A DNA stretch of 64,000 bases. Origin: Neospora caninum Liverpool. Lineage: Eukaryota > Apicomplexa > Conoidasida > Eucoccidiorida > Sarcocystidae. Position numbers and translations under genes: made by a program. Under the pieces are notes generated by a model. It did no database searches. It saw only the letters and a program-made list of their open reading frames with translations, and had not been told where the DNA came from. Where the stretch lies: assembly GCF_000208865.1 (NCBI RefSeq), contig NC_018394.1:1-64000 (forward strand), written 5' to 3'. Below are positions 27,234 to 38,931 of this stretch, one piece after another (the first letter of the stretch is position 1; each line of letters opens with the position of its first letter).

Positions 27234-27935
27234 TCACATTGCAAGTTTCATTTTCTGCCCGACCCATCCGGAACCTTGGATGGTTGAAACACGCCTGGCG
27301 ACTGCCGGAAGGCTACTCCGTGCCCGCTTTCTGTTGAAGCTACTGCTCCGATTTAATCCGTTGTAGGTCTCGTCCTCTTTCCCGGCAGTGGCATCGTCCC
27401 ATTCTGTAACCGTGTTCTCTGTTCGTGCATCATCCTCCGTGCCGGCATTCGATACGTCGTAGTTCTCGTCCTCTTCGCCTGTAGCGTCGCTATCCTCTAA
27501 TGTAGCCGTTGCCTCTGTTCGTGCCTCATCCTCCGTGCCGGCATTCGATACGTCGTAGTTCTCGTCCTCTTCGCCTGTAGCGTCGCTATCCTCTAATGTA
27601 GCCGTTGTCTCTGTTCGTGCCTCATCCTCCGTGTCGTCAGTATTATCCCAAGCAGTGGTATCGTGAGGGGGGACGGTGGCAGCAAGGGCCGTGCATATTT
27701 GCGGTGTTGAATGATCGAGAGAGAAGAAAAACACAGGGCACAGACATAGTGCAGCAAAGAGAAAGAGTACACTCAAGCCATGAAAACAGGGTCTCCCAGG
27801 TCTCCGTTCCACTCGAGAGGGAGGCTGGGACCCAATGGAGAGTCGAAAAAGTTTCTGCCGAAATACCGTAGTCTTTCTCTTCTCCACCCCGCTTGTGCGT
27901 CGAGCGAAGGTGACCGTACAGGGTGCAGGCTTCAT
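27234..27935 (-). CDS. Membrane-anchored protein with three acidic 32-residue repeats
   Basis: A single-exon minus-strand frame of 233 residues from the ATG at 27,935. The open frame extends upstream to 28,115 (293 codons), but its first codon there is TTG. An in-frame ATG at 28,076 is an alternative start and would add about 47 residues. Layout from the chosen start: a basic Arg/Lys-rich N-terminus (residues 1-52), one hydrophobic segment (about 53-73, Leu-Phe-Leu-Phe-Ala-Ala core), then an acidic Thr/Glu/Asp region with three tandem 32-residue units (about 102-197), and a basic Arg/Lys tail. This resembles a signal-anchor secretory protein; small membrane or secreted proteins with acidic repeats are common in subtelomeric families and dense-granule proteins of coccidia, which is family knowledge, not a match. 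Function unknown. Confidence 0.65.
   Translation of the reverse strand: MKPAPCTVTFARRTSGVEKRKTTVFRQKLFRLSIGSQPPSRVERRPGRPCFHGLSVLFLFAALCLCPVFFFSLDHSTPQICTALAATVPPHDTTAWDNTDDTEDEARTETTATLEDSDATGEEDENYDVSNAGTEDEARTEATATLEDSDATGEEDENYDVSNAGTEDDARTENTVTEWDDATAGKEDETYNGLNRSSSFNRKRARSSLPAVARRVSTIQGSGWVGQKMKLAM
27345..27632 (-). repeat. 96-bp coding tandem repeat, three units
   Basis: Three consecutive 96-bp units encode 32 residues each. The first two in coding order are nearly identical in DNA as well as protein, differing at a single codon by eye; the third is diverged (Glu-Asp-Asp-Ala, Trp insertion). The unit motif is Thr-Glu-Asp-Glu-Ala-Arg-Thr-Glu followed by Leu-Glu-Asp-Ser-Asp-Ala and Asp-Glu-Asn-Tyr-Asp. 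Length is a multiple of three, so copy-number change keeps the frame. Confidence 0.9.
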
Positions 27936-30160
27936 CGTTGTTTTAATTGACTTCACGCGGAACGCCACTGACGACACAACAATTAGACGAAGCGTCTGGG
28001 ACGTGAACACGGTCTCTAGAACAACAGCGCTCCCACAACATCGGTGGCAAAAGGGAATTCCGGAGAAAAGGGCCATCAGTAGATACGCAAAGGCGCTGAA
28101 GAAATGGATTTTCAAAAATGGGGCAAGTCACTTATTTTTTGCCGTTTTCTAGTGCGGGCCTCACCGGCAAAGTCACACACAAGAACAGGGCAAGTCAGGT
28201 GTTTCTGCCCGTCTCTCCTCATGCTGAATACAGCGAGTGCTGTTGTTTGGTCGAAAATTGGAAATATTTTGACATTCCAGGTGCATCTGCAGAATCGGTG
28301 GTATGGATAGGTAGACATCCAACAGCATGCAGAGCCTGGGGTCGCTCGATTCTTTGTGCAAGACTCTCTTCGGTTGAGCGAGTCTCAGGTTTCTGTGTCC
28401 GCAAGGCACAGCTTTTGACGGCGAGGTGCCAGCGCGCAGCAAACAGCTGCGGACTCGAACGAGTGACACTCTCACGCGCCGCGCGTCCGCCGCTGCTGTA
28501 GTCATCCTCGGCGCCTCCCTTTGTACTTCTTAAAACAGTGAATCCCACAGGAAAAGAGAAACACGAACACCAACCTCCAACAATCTCGCTGTACATCGTT
28601 ACTTCTGGATGCTAGAATCAATCTACACGAGAAAGAACTCAGAAGAGGCAGCGGAGCACGCCATCCGTGGAGAGTCAGGGCACTACCGTCCCGTCCGCCA
28701 ACCCGAGCTACCTGTGAGGGACAACCCCCTTTGTGACTCGATCCCGATGCTGGGGGATGCTCGAAACGCGTATGCCCTGTGTCCATGATGCGATTCTTCC
28801 ATTGTGTGCCATTTTATCGAGAGAGGGGAAAGAGCGGATTTTTGAGAAGGGACTCCTATCTGCAAACCATTTTTAGTCACTACTAACAAACGATAAGGTT
28901 CAGGCTTACCCGAAAACATCGATCAGGCCAAGAATGACTCACACACGGAGCTCCATCGAATAGGATTTTTTCGTCGTTAATGCATTTTTTTCACTGCAGA
29001 GTAGACAGGAGTGAGAGTAACGTGTGTACTCTCTCCTATATCCCGGTGAATGAGGTAATAGCAACACGAGAATCACGTTTTGCGATTATTAGTCACGGGG
29101 GCTATGTCTGAGCTCCCCCGCAAGACAAGGAAAATCCGTCGACGGTTTCTCTGGCTACTCCTGAAACATTACTCGGCTGGATTCACTAGCTCCACTGCAG
29201 ACATCATTGCTTCTCATTGAGAGAAGACGTGGTGGAGCCACTTCTTTGAGTGAAGCAGGAAACGGGAAATGATCAAGGAAATGAAAAAGGTTCTAGACCA
29301 TACGTCGGCCACTGGCCCGGTACTTACCAACCATGTCACGGTTCCATCCGCCTGGGAAAACATTTTTGGCAAGCTTTTCTCCTGCTCAGTCGGCTTCGGA
29401 CATAGTTCTCAACGGCATGATGGATGCGCTTGAGAAATGGGTACGAATGGAGATTATACCGATTGCCGTTCAGTGTGCATGTATCACAGTTATCAGGTAG
29501 TAGTCGACCACTAACACATTCAGAACAAGCAACCTCTCGAGCAAATGTCCATCTCCAGTTCGTCTCTGCCAACCAGGAGGCAGGGTTTGACAATGCGATG
29601 TATAGTCGTTGGTGTTTGCCGTGCGGATGGTAACAGCTTCACTTTGGGCTGCACCCACCCTATATGTAACTCGAGGAACCCGAGAGCAAAGTAAATCTAC
29701 TGACAGAGGACAAAATGCATATGAATCTGACAGGGTTTAGGCGTCCAACCGGTTAGATCTGTGTAGTTGTATTTTTTCGGCTCGAAAACAGACAGGTGCA
29801 TTGCGTCAAAATGTCGAAATATAGTAGATTCGTCCTGACAAGCTGCAACCCACAACACATTTCTTTGTTTCCATGAAGATTTTGCAAAACTCACACAACC
29901 TGGCAATCTACAAGTCACGAACTCCGCGGATGCTCTATAACGGGGCTGATTGATCTCCCGAACTACCGCTACTCGGTGTATCATCACGTAGAGAGGGACT
30001 TTTCACTTAGCCTGCTGGCATTCGGTAGCGCGACAAAGTGTATGTTTCAACAGTATTCAACATCATGTGCATAGAGAGAAAATAGCAACCTGCCTCTTGC
30101 CTCCTTGTGTCATTGAACCTATGAGGATGCACTGGAGACAGAATGGCGCTTTCGTTGCCG
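27936..30160. other. Upstream region of the repeat-protein gene, no other gene supported
   Basis: Overlapping frames on both strands at 28,112-28,596 lack start context and homology, and this DNA may include promoter and 5' UTR of the minus-strand gene. On the minus strand near 29,329-29,376 a short stretch ends in a textbook GTAAGT donor, but I cannot connect it to further exons. A Cys-rich minus frame (29,336-29,593) is not supported by splice sites. Confidence 0.4.
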
Positions 30161-30310
30161 TGCGCCCAACACATAAAATTGGTCAATATTATTTGAATAC
30201 TATAATCATTTTTCTAGATTATGGAAACCAATATTTTTATTGAAGCAAAAAACCGGCTTAGCTTTCCCAAGATATCTATCTGGAAGATTATGTCAAGTTT
30301 TGCCAAATCA
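30160..30310. other. AT-rich island
   Basis: About 150 bp are clearly richer in A and T than the surrounding DNA (runs such as atatttttattg and aatattatttg near 30,180-30,245). A 23-codon plus-strand frame is open across the core. It could be organelle-derived DNA, since coccidian nuclear genomes carry many mitochondrial fragments, or simply local bias. Confidence 0.4.
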
Positions 30311-33300
30311 GCAAAACCGCCGTGATCAAGCGTGTGCTCAAAGCCCGAGAGTACCCTTCAGCTTTTTGGCTCCTGCGTAACGAAGTACGCCATCAAATGA
30401 GTAGAGGTGTTCAAGAGTGAAGGTTTTTCTGCTCACAGAGAGCTCACCCAAATATCTGTGTTAACTGACACGACATTCAATAAAAATTATCGAAAGAGAG
30501 GAAGGTACTCATTTCAATTATCTCTTCCGGGGAACAAGAAAATAAAGATAATTAATAACCTTGCAGTTCTGGAAGCGCCTTCGTTTGTGCACTGACAACC
30601 CTCAACAACAAAGACAGCTCGTGTTCTCAAGCTCAGAAACAGGGTCGCCCCCTCAACAGATTCAGCGGTACAACGACCTAACACATAGATATCGGATCTT
30701 TTGTTCAGATGCAGATCTACTGATAACAACAAGGCATTTCCTCGGGAGTGCACAGGCAATGAGGAGAACGAGTTTATGAGGGTCGACAGCCACCGCAGAT
30801 CCCCTTCCTGGTTTAACTTGGTCATTCGGGAGATACTCTGTATCTGCAGTACCGACCGGCCAAGAGCAGAAGGGGGTCATTCATTGTGCCTGTGCCGTCC
30901 ATTTCGGTGTTTTCACTACTCATCATCTTGCGTTTTGACAAGATTGGACTGGGCGACATGTCCGATCGTTACCCTCCAAATTCCGCTGGTGGCTACACTC
31001 TGACGTAACCTGAGTTGTAGGTGTCCTACAGTTTTCGCTCATACACATGCCACCTACAGCATTCGCCTAGGAACTCCAGACAAGAGCACATAGTAAACAA
31101 TTGTTGGGTTCGATAAACAACAGCCGGGACTGCCACGTGACACAGCACAGTGTCATTTGCCATCTTCACTTGAATCACATGCCTCCGCTCCAACACCGTC
31201 TGGGAAAGAACAAGTGCGCTCCTGCCTTTACATTCTCTGATCCTGAATTTTTCAGCAATAACCCGATGCGCCCCCCACACAGTTTATTGTAGCCTGTTGG
31301 CATGAAGAGCAAATGTTCTCTGTCATTGTTTAGGAGCGTCACACATGTTGCTCCATACCTGCTCGCAGCAATGTCCCTTATGCGTGGCAGTTACAAAGTG
31401 CGGTGGAATCTGCAGAATAGAGTAATACGGTACCCAATGGCACTATTGTGTCTAATATGAGGGCGACTACCACATCAAAGCAGACATGTGCCTGGCAATC
31501 CACTAGCAGTGTCCATCAGCCTCTGTAAACACGTTTCGCGTCACTTACGTGCACATGTGGCCCTGAACAAAAACTCATTTCTTCTCCCAGAGCAGGCGTT
31601 GATTTCTTGTCTCGAACAAATCACCCACTTTCCAGAAAAGAAAACGCGTGTCTTATTCGCCGATCGATCCATTCACGCGCCCACAACCCAATTGCAGACG
31701 ACGACAATCGTGCATTGATGCTGCGGCTGATATGCGCCTTGCGTCACACAACTTTCTCCCTCTTCCGGAAGAGCGCATTGACGATTCTGTCCACCCCATG
31801 CAATGCTGTTAACCTGTGCTCCCCGACGGGGGACACAGTCCTTGAATTTTTTAATGCATATGAAATTACAGTGGTCAGCGTGGCAAACCATAAAACCTTT
31901 CAACCGCACTTCGGCGGCCACCACAGCCAGACACGGGCATCGTGAACTTTACTGCGTACCTTCCATGACTCCGTGTATCGGATATTCCATTGCCTAACAT
32001 GAAAATACAATACAATTCATCCACGCGGTATTCCACCGCACCAAAATGGCGTATTGTCCCTCTCTCTCGACAATGCTCTGTCACTCCAGCTGGCGGCTAA
32101 GCTTAGTACAGCAGCATGACCCATCGGCAAACCGTTGCCACACTATTGCAGCTCTCGTGAGTGTCTGACCCTCTGATACCTGCCAGCAGGCTCTCATGAT
32201 TGACTCGATCCCTCCTCCTCCATCCATGCCACCACATTATCTATCGCACACCATGTCCCTAGACTATGTTGATGAAAAACCCAAACCCACCACATGCACG
32301 AGTCATATCCGGCGGCTACACCAGCTGCCGGTAACCAGTTGGATGGACCGTGGGGCGAATTGCTCCAACCGTCTCCTGTAATACCAGTGCATCCATCATG
32401 CAGCGCACACATTAGGTATATTTGCTTCGGTTCACCAGCTTCTACACAGATACCTGCGCCACCACTGCTTTTCCCTAGCTGTAATACTCCTGGAACAGTA
32501 ACACGTGCCATAAACATCAGCTACTTTTAGGGGAGAGGGCCAGAGACGAAAGATGCCTTACGATAGTCGTGACTGCTTGCTCAAGGTAGACGCGGGATGA
32601 ACTCAACCGATGGAAACCCTCCCCTCCGCTATCCTGACAGCAAACAACCGTGAAAAGTATTGTTGCGGGGTTTAGCCGCGCAGAATAGTAGCAAAACGCG
32701 GCTCCTCAGACACAACCTGCGACAGCGTTAGGGTGGCACGAACGTCATGCATCAGATGAAAATGAGGACGGTAAAGAGGTTGGTTGAAACGCCTGAGGCC
32801 AACTAGCCTCTTTTCGGCACTACCCACCCAATCATTTGAAACATGGAAACATGAGAGAGAGGAGATTGTTCGGGGGGATGTAGTAGAGTAGGGAAAGGGG
32901 TAGCATCTTAAACCAGCAACCGTCAGTTTTCGAAAACGTCAAACTCTTGCGGCCGGTGGGCAGAGCCCCGTACAGTGAAAATAGATGGCGTCAGGAAGGC
33001 CGGATATCTCCCTTATTCCACCACGCGCTGCACCCTTCTAGAATCTACGCACGCCTTTGTTGAGAGAGAGAGGCGGGTACCCGCAAAGAACGAACGCTTT
33101 TATGTCGCTTCTAGCATCTGCCTGGAGCCTCCACCGGAAGAGACGCCTCAACCACCCATCAATCCCCATACAAAGAACCGCTTCCTGCCACGGCCCTCCC
33201 CCTCTCACCCCTGCGGTACCACCCACCCTCCACCAACGCTAACCGTATCAATATACATTACACCAGGGTCAAGAATCGTCAGCATGACTCCATTGCACTC

Positions 33301-36300
33301 ATTCACGAAGCACGATCGCCCCGTCGCCAACCTTGCCTATCCGCTGTTGACGGAGAAACACACATTTCCTGCCTCATGTCACCGACACATTCTGTGGTCG
33401 GAGATGATTACTATGTGCTGAAGGGGGGAGTAGGGCAGCCAGAAATCTAATCGCGTGTAAAATACATGGAACTGGAGGCTAGGAAACGACCTGAAGAGGC
33501 CGACCTCAGCCAGTCAGCGACAACACCGGGCACCCTGAAGGGTACCGACCTGATCCGCATATGGCGACACTTTTGTCCTCGGCGGGGCGATGCCACCAAA
33601 TGCGCCGCAAGCGATCGCCCAGGAGACAGTGCAGTATGAAAACATAGGTACCGCTGCTGCATCCTCTGGTTCTCTAGTTCACCTAACTCCAACATGGTCC
33701 CCGCACGTGTGGAACACTGTTAGATGTTCCATCGCAGCACAATGATTGACTCCACCAATACCTAGCAGTCGACAAACCGTTTTCTGCTACCGCCTACCCA
33801 TATCGCCCCCTGCGGCACCTGCATCGTGCCGTTCTACCATTACACTCACTATATTGCATACAATCCCGAGGGAAAGAATCGTGTGCCTGGCTCCATCGCC
33901 GCCACCAAGACACGACACGACACTACCAAACGGTGAGACCAATAGTCCCCCGTTCAAAAAATGTGGACAATCTCGTTTTCTGACTCATGAAAGCATCACG
34001 TAGGACGCTAGGCAAATGCGCTGACAGTTACGAAGCTTCTCTTGCAATGAAACCTGTTTGAAATACTCATGGCTTCTCTATGTGCTGGCACATTTCTTCA
34101 TTTGGTAGTCGTCTGGGTTGACCAATGCATCTCCATTAAGTACTACTTTGATAGTTTAAATCCAGATGCTACTGATTGGTTCATTGGAGGTTTAGTCAAT
34201 GAGATCTGAATGCCCAGTGTACCATAACTTTGACGTCAGCATATAGCCGACCAAAGCTCATATTAGCGGAAAGCCGACAGCAGCGTACACTGCCCGTGAG
34301 AGAGACACAGCGCCGTGAGACAAAGGAGAAAAAGCCGAACATATGTCTGCCAGGTGGCCGACGGATGATCTGAATCCATGGTTACGCGAAGCGACACCTA
34401 TGTGTGACTGGAGATTTACCGCACAGGCCCGCACCTCAAATGATGAGGATTTCACCATAGGATAGGCGAGACAATGTCACAACTCCTGTCCTCCTGTTAG
34501 AATCCCAGTCCTCTTTGCGACTGCTGACGGATGACATCCCCGTGCAAAAGAGGTATGTGCCTAGTTTATTCGTCTCTCGCAGACAGTCCAGCTTCCAGAA
34601 CATGAGCATGGGCGTTCTTATCTGACATATTCTGCAATATCTTACACAACAGTGTTCCACGTTCGAGTGGAAACCCAGGTCTCACCAGCCTGAGGAACAT
34701 CCCGGAAATCAAGCTTTGCACGAAAATCCAACACGGCGAAAACCGGACACGTAAGCCCAGCAACGTCGCTTGGTCCCACGTCATCGTACACGCATAAATG
34801 GGATTGGGGGAAATCTGTAACTCCTGCTCCCAAAGGCTACCTGATACTGCTGCCTCCGATACCATGTTTCCCTTATCGTCGTTTTGTCACCACCTTGGGA
34901 AGACGTACGACAGAGTGGTACCATGCTAGATGCTACGTGTGCGAAAGCACAGTGAACCCGCGAACACCATGCTGGCGTACCGTCACTAACAAAGTCTTCA
35001 TATGTGACTAAGCAAAGATACGGGTGCGGCCACCATCGTGGTACCGAATGGCGGGAGCTCCTCTCACCGGAACAGTGCAGTCCGGTGAAGTGATACAGGG
35101 ACCTCACGTTTGGCTTGAAAAAAAGTATGAGTTCATCTACCACTTCCGGGAAAGACAGACACGTGCGGACGTTTTGCCTCTCCTAAAGTAATCGCCTGAA
35201 CTGTGTTCCCGATATGGTCTTCGTGACAGCCGTTTCGGCCTCCTTGACCTCATTAGCCGAACAGTGGCCTCTCCACCATAAACCATCTCTAGGCGTGAGA
35301 CAGTGACTTGCACCCCAATCCATGCTGTAGAGAGGAAACATATTTCTACCAGCTGAAGCAGGCTGTGCAGCTACAACGGTAGGTAAGTTGGGCATCGTAC
35401 GAGTCCAATAAGTTGCTTGTGAACCGATGGAACCCGTACATGCGAGGTGCATTCAGTCCTAGGGTCTCCTCTAGAATGGGTAAAACCTCAAAAGCAACAT
35501 ATCGGCGGCAGAGCAGTTCAATGTAAGGTATAGAAAGCAGACTGGGCTGCAGATGCATCAGCTGCCGTTACATTATCCACTCACGACTAGCGCTGACACA
35601 TGCGAGTTACCAAAAACCGGAACAGTTCCCAAATCCACCGCGAAATGGTAGTAGCCCTTGCGCCACGTAAGGGTCGTAGCATTTCTTTCTGTGTTACTCA
35701 TTAACAAAATCAGTTTGCGGAGAGGTGGAGCAACGCAGCGTTGTCCGAAAGAGGACGCACACGCTGTGCAAAAGCACCACCTTCTTTTGCTGAGTATAGA
35801 GAGTACGGGTCCGATCCACAAATCCCGTTCACCGGAAGATGCAAGGTGAGCTTCATCGGAAAAACCGTGACTGTCGCGTCGGAGTGTGGAGACAATCTAA
35901 GGTAAAGAGGCGAGACATCTACAGCCTAGGTGACTGTCGTGTTGGAGAACTAACGCGGCTGACCATTCCGGTATAGAGCACCTAACGACATATTATGTTG
36001 CGGCAGGCGATGATAAACTGCTCAAGGAAGTCATAAATACAACAGAGCTTTCAATGTCAGCTTGTCTCTCGGCCACGGAGCCACGGTCGTATAGCCGTCC
36101 CGACACTGCAGTAGACGTCCCTGTTAGAAATACGTACTCGACGGCGTCACTTGGCTTCACGTTGCACTCACCCTTTTCATATGAGCATGCTCATGCCAGC
36201 GTGGTCATGGCTTACGACGAAGTCCGTGCATCAAAAATTCTTTTGGATGGGAGTTTGTCGTACACCCTCGGCTAGCCCAGGTATCCTCATGGGAATGGGC

Positions 36301-36475
36301 ATCAGAACCATCATCACTTCATCCTTTCCGTAGTATTTCAGAGGTTTTTCGTAACAAGGCACTCTCACGGGCTAAGAGACGTCGATGTCTCCTGTGTGCG
36401 TCTGCCCAACAGCTGGCATGAAGAGTGGAGTTGTTCCGATACTTATGCCTGAACGCTGGTTAGCGCACACAGCCT
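30311..36475. other. Gene-poor tract with a decayed ~600-bp direct repeat
   Basis: No gene is supported. Segments at about 33,170-33,290 and 33,770-33,890 share diverged motifs in the same order: aacc...tctgc (33,172 and 33,772), ctgcgg.acc (33,211 and 33,810) and aagaatcgt (33,271 and 33,873), each about 600 bp apart. The style (C/A-rich plus strand) recalls the 443-bp array, but I could not align them by eye. Confidence 0.35.
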
Positions 36476-36555
36476 GAACCCCAAAACCATAAATCCTGAA
36501 AATTCATAAACTAAAACCCCCCATGATTTAACTCCGAAACCTTAAGCCCTAAACT
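36476..36555 (+). repeat. Degenerate telomere-like patch
   Basis: About 80 bp consist of loosely periodic C-runs and A-runs in the style of CCCTAAA (ccataaatcct, ccgaaacct, and a clean gccctaaac near the end). It reads like a decayed interstitial telomere repeat, although no two perfect adjacent units remain. Confidence 0.4.
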
Positions 36556-38415
36556 TCATGTGTGTCCTTGTTCTTCAAGATGCGGTGGGGTATGGCGTGT
36601 TGGAATAACCTGACTCTTGCGTCCTCGTGGTTCAGAAACCCTTGAAAGACGTATGCACGTCTGTGCGACCCGTCGATAGCGTTGTGACCGTTTGGCTGCC
36701 GCCGTCTCTTACTTGGGGACAATCACTGATTTTTTTAGTAGTATTCCCCCTTACGACTGGGGAGCACCGATATACTTTTCCACGTATCCTTTGAAACACA
36801 CTACACACGTCATTATGTGCGTTACACAGACGAGTTGCTGGCATCAGTTTCAAGCGCGCCACTGCCAAAAATAGTATTTCAAAGCCTCTTACGCTTTTCA
36901 TTCTACTCGACGCCTTGTAGCGAATTTGGGTTACTGCTGATCGTAACAGTAGCTGTCGGTGCTCTCTATCCCATGTGGAGGCTGAAGAGACACACGAAGT
37001 TGATAGAGCATCAGCAATGTACAAATGTGACGGCTTTTTTTGCGACCCTAGTCCATGCCGTGTGGAAAGCGCGGGAAAGCTGCCCGCTCGCTTCAGCATC
37101 CCAGCACGTGTACGCAGCTACTACACTACAGCCAAGGCACAACGCGTGAAACTACTTTCAACTTCTCGGACGTCTCTGACAAAATCCTATAACCACGACC
37201 CGACTTCAAGTCACACTTGAAAATTCGTTAGATTGCTCAAAATCGTTTATTGCGAGCGAGGTCACTTGGCTACTCGTGTCCCGATTCGTGAGTCAATCCG
37301 CCAGAGTTCCGTAATCGGATTCACCATGACCCGCTGGAACGAAAGCAAATGCGACAAAAAAATTAAACCCAAAACACATCCCCTGTCTGTGAGGGGGATA
37401 TCCATGGTGCATCTGTGCATTCCCAACGCATTAGTGTGCCATGGGTTTCGTGCGCGAGATCCGCCGTCCGGCGGTGACTACGCGACCGAGCAAACCTTTT
37501 TTTTGCCGAGGCGAGGCGCAAATAAACAAATATTGTCGATTGAATCGAACGCAGTTTCCAATATAACACGTGTCTTATTGGACAACTGAATCCCTGAGGT
37601 GGTCAGCCCGTCGTTGAGATTTGGGGTTTCCCCGGTTGGTGTCTGCCGGTATCGAAGATAACAAATTGCCTCGTCGAAGCAAGGCATGCAAAAAAACCCG
37701 ATTTGCATGCGCTATATACCCGTTTTCGCGGCACATGGTGAACAAAACACACTTTCCAAAATTAGAATTCTATCGCGCTGGTCGTTCGTTATCTGCAGTT
37801 TCCCCGTCATTTTCTATACTGTGGACTCGCTTTGTGGAGCCCACCTTAGTCGCCGTCATCTCATCGTGCCTGTCTGGAACGAATAACTGTGCATAGTGCA
37901 GGTGCCAGCTAAACACACCGAGCACACTTTGCTAGCTCGTCAAAACGTGTATCTTCGGAAGCAACGGTGTAACCGAAATGCATCCATTCTTCTGTGTTGA
38001 AGGCTCTCAGTTATGTAGGAAACTGAGACTATAGAATTGCTCTTCGAATGTGGTAATCCAACGTCTTACTGTAGTTTCTCTGCTATACAAGATGACCTGG
38101 GACCGTCCTCAGCCGGCTGTTCGCTATTTTTCTCTCCCTTGATACGCTCGGCGGACCAACAACATGAATGCAGCTCATGGGCACATGTTCTCCATTTCGA
38201 CATTGAAGGAGTCGGGTTGAACGCTCTCTCATCGTGCCACTCGTTATAATGTTGTATTTGGTTCACTGTTGAAACCCGTTTCCTCCTCTTGCCGTCCATT
38301 TTCGTCCTTGCCTGGTTCGTCATCCTTTGCTGTAAGCTGTTTTGTGAAAATTGATCGTCCAAGCGCCAGGGTCTCCACCGTCTTTCGGCTCCGTAAACCA
38401 CCCACCACAAAACGT
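36556..38415. other. Transition tract before the gene-dense part
   Basis: No gene is supported. A plus-strand frame around 36,817-37,149 has a hydrophobic run (Leu-Leu-Ile-Val-Thr-Val-Ala-Val) followed by basic residues that could be a membrane segment, but an opposite-strand frame (36,632-37,099) covers the same DNA and no splice structure supports either. Confidence 0.4.
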
Positions 38416-38454
38416 GGAACGAATTCAGCTTTTCTTCAAAGCTGAATTCGTTCC
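38416..38454. promoter_or_regulatory. Perfect 17-bp-stem hairpin, 5-nt loop
   Basis: The arm ggaacgaattcagcttt is followed by tcttc and then the exact reverse complement of the arm, giving 39 nt with no mismatch. It ends 477 bp before the proposed CSN1 start codon. As RNA it would form a stable stem-loop; as DNA it could extrude a cruciform. Whether it is a promoter element, part of the 5' UTR, a small RNA or an insertion scar cannot be told from sequence. Confidence 0.85.
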
Positions 38455-38587
38455 TGCTCTTTTCTCTACGCCTGTTCACGCATTTCTTTCCCGTATCGAC
38501 TTGTCTGTCTCGCCTTCGAGGGAGACGGCCTCCCTTATCTCCTCTTTCGTGTGGCAGTTCCCTCAATCCCCTCGAAGTCACCTTCTC

Positions 38588-38619
<32 letters not shown>

Positions 38620-38931
38620 TCCGTCGCCTGCTCTCTCTTAGTAGTTTAGGCTCTTCATTTCCTTTGCCGTCTATTCGGCTGCCTACCGTGTCGCGTCCTG
38701 CTTCGTTGCTGCGCCGTACTCAGTGTCTCCGCTTCCGGGCCTCTTCTTCCTTCAGATTCTCTCGCCCGTGCCCTAGTTCTTCAAAGCCCCTGTCTATCGC
38801 ATGTGTCTCTCCCGCCCGCCACCGCGCTCTCTACTCCTCTCTCTCGTCTTCCGTCTCTTTTTGTTCCTCAGCCGCTATCTTCCTTTTGTCTTCTCCCCTA
38901 TTTCCCCGTGGTTCACCTCCTTACATGCAGC
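38455..38931 (+). promoter_or_regulatory. Presumed CSN1 upstream region with TA microsatellite
   Basis: This is the DNA between the hairpin and the CSN1 start. A (TA)14 run lies at 38,592-38,619. The rest is strongly pyrimidine-rich on the plus strand (cctcttcttcc, ctctctactcctctctctcg), typical of upstream and 5' UTR sequence in coccidia. No TATA box is assigned. The role is inferred from position only. Confidence 0.4.

Noticed and set aside
26816..27337. 173-codon plus-strand frame with a hydrophobic run
   Set aside because: Overlaps the 3' end of the repeat-protein gene, has overlapping frames on both strands and no start or splice support.
29329..29376. Minus-strand exon ending in GTAAGT
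   Set aside because: The donor is good but no compatible partner exon could be found on either side.
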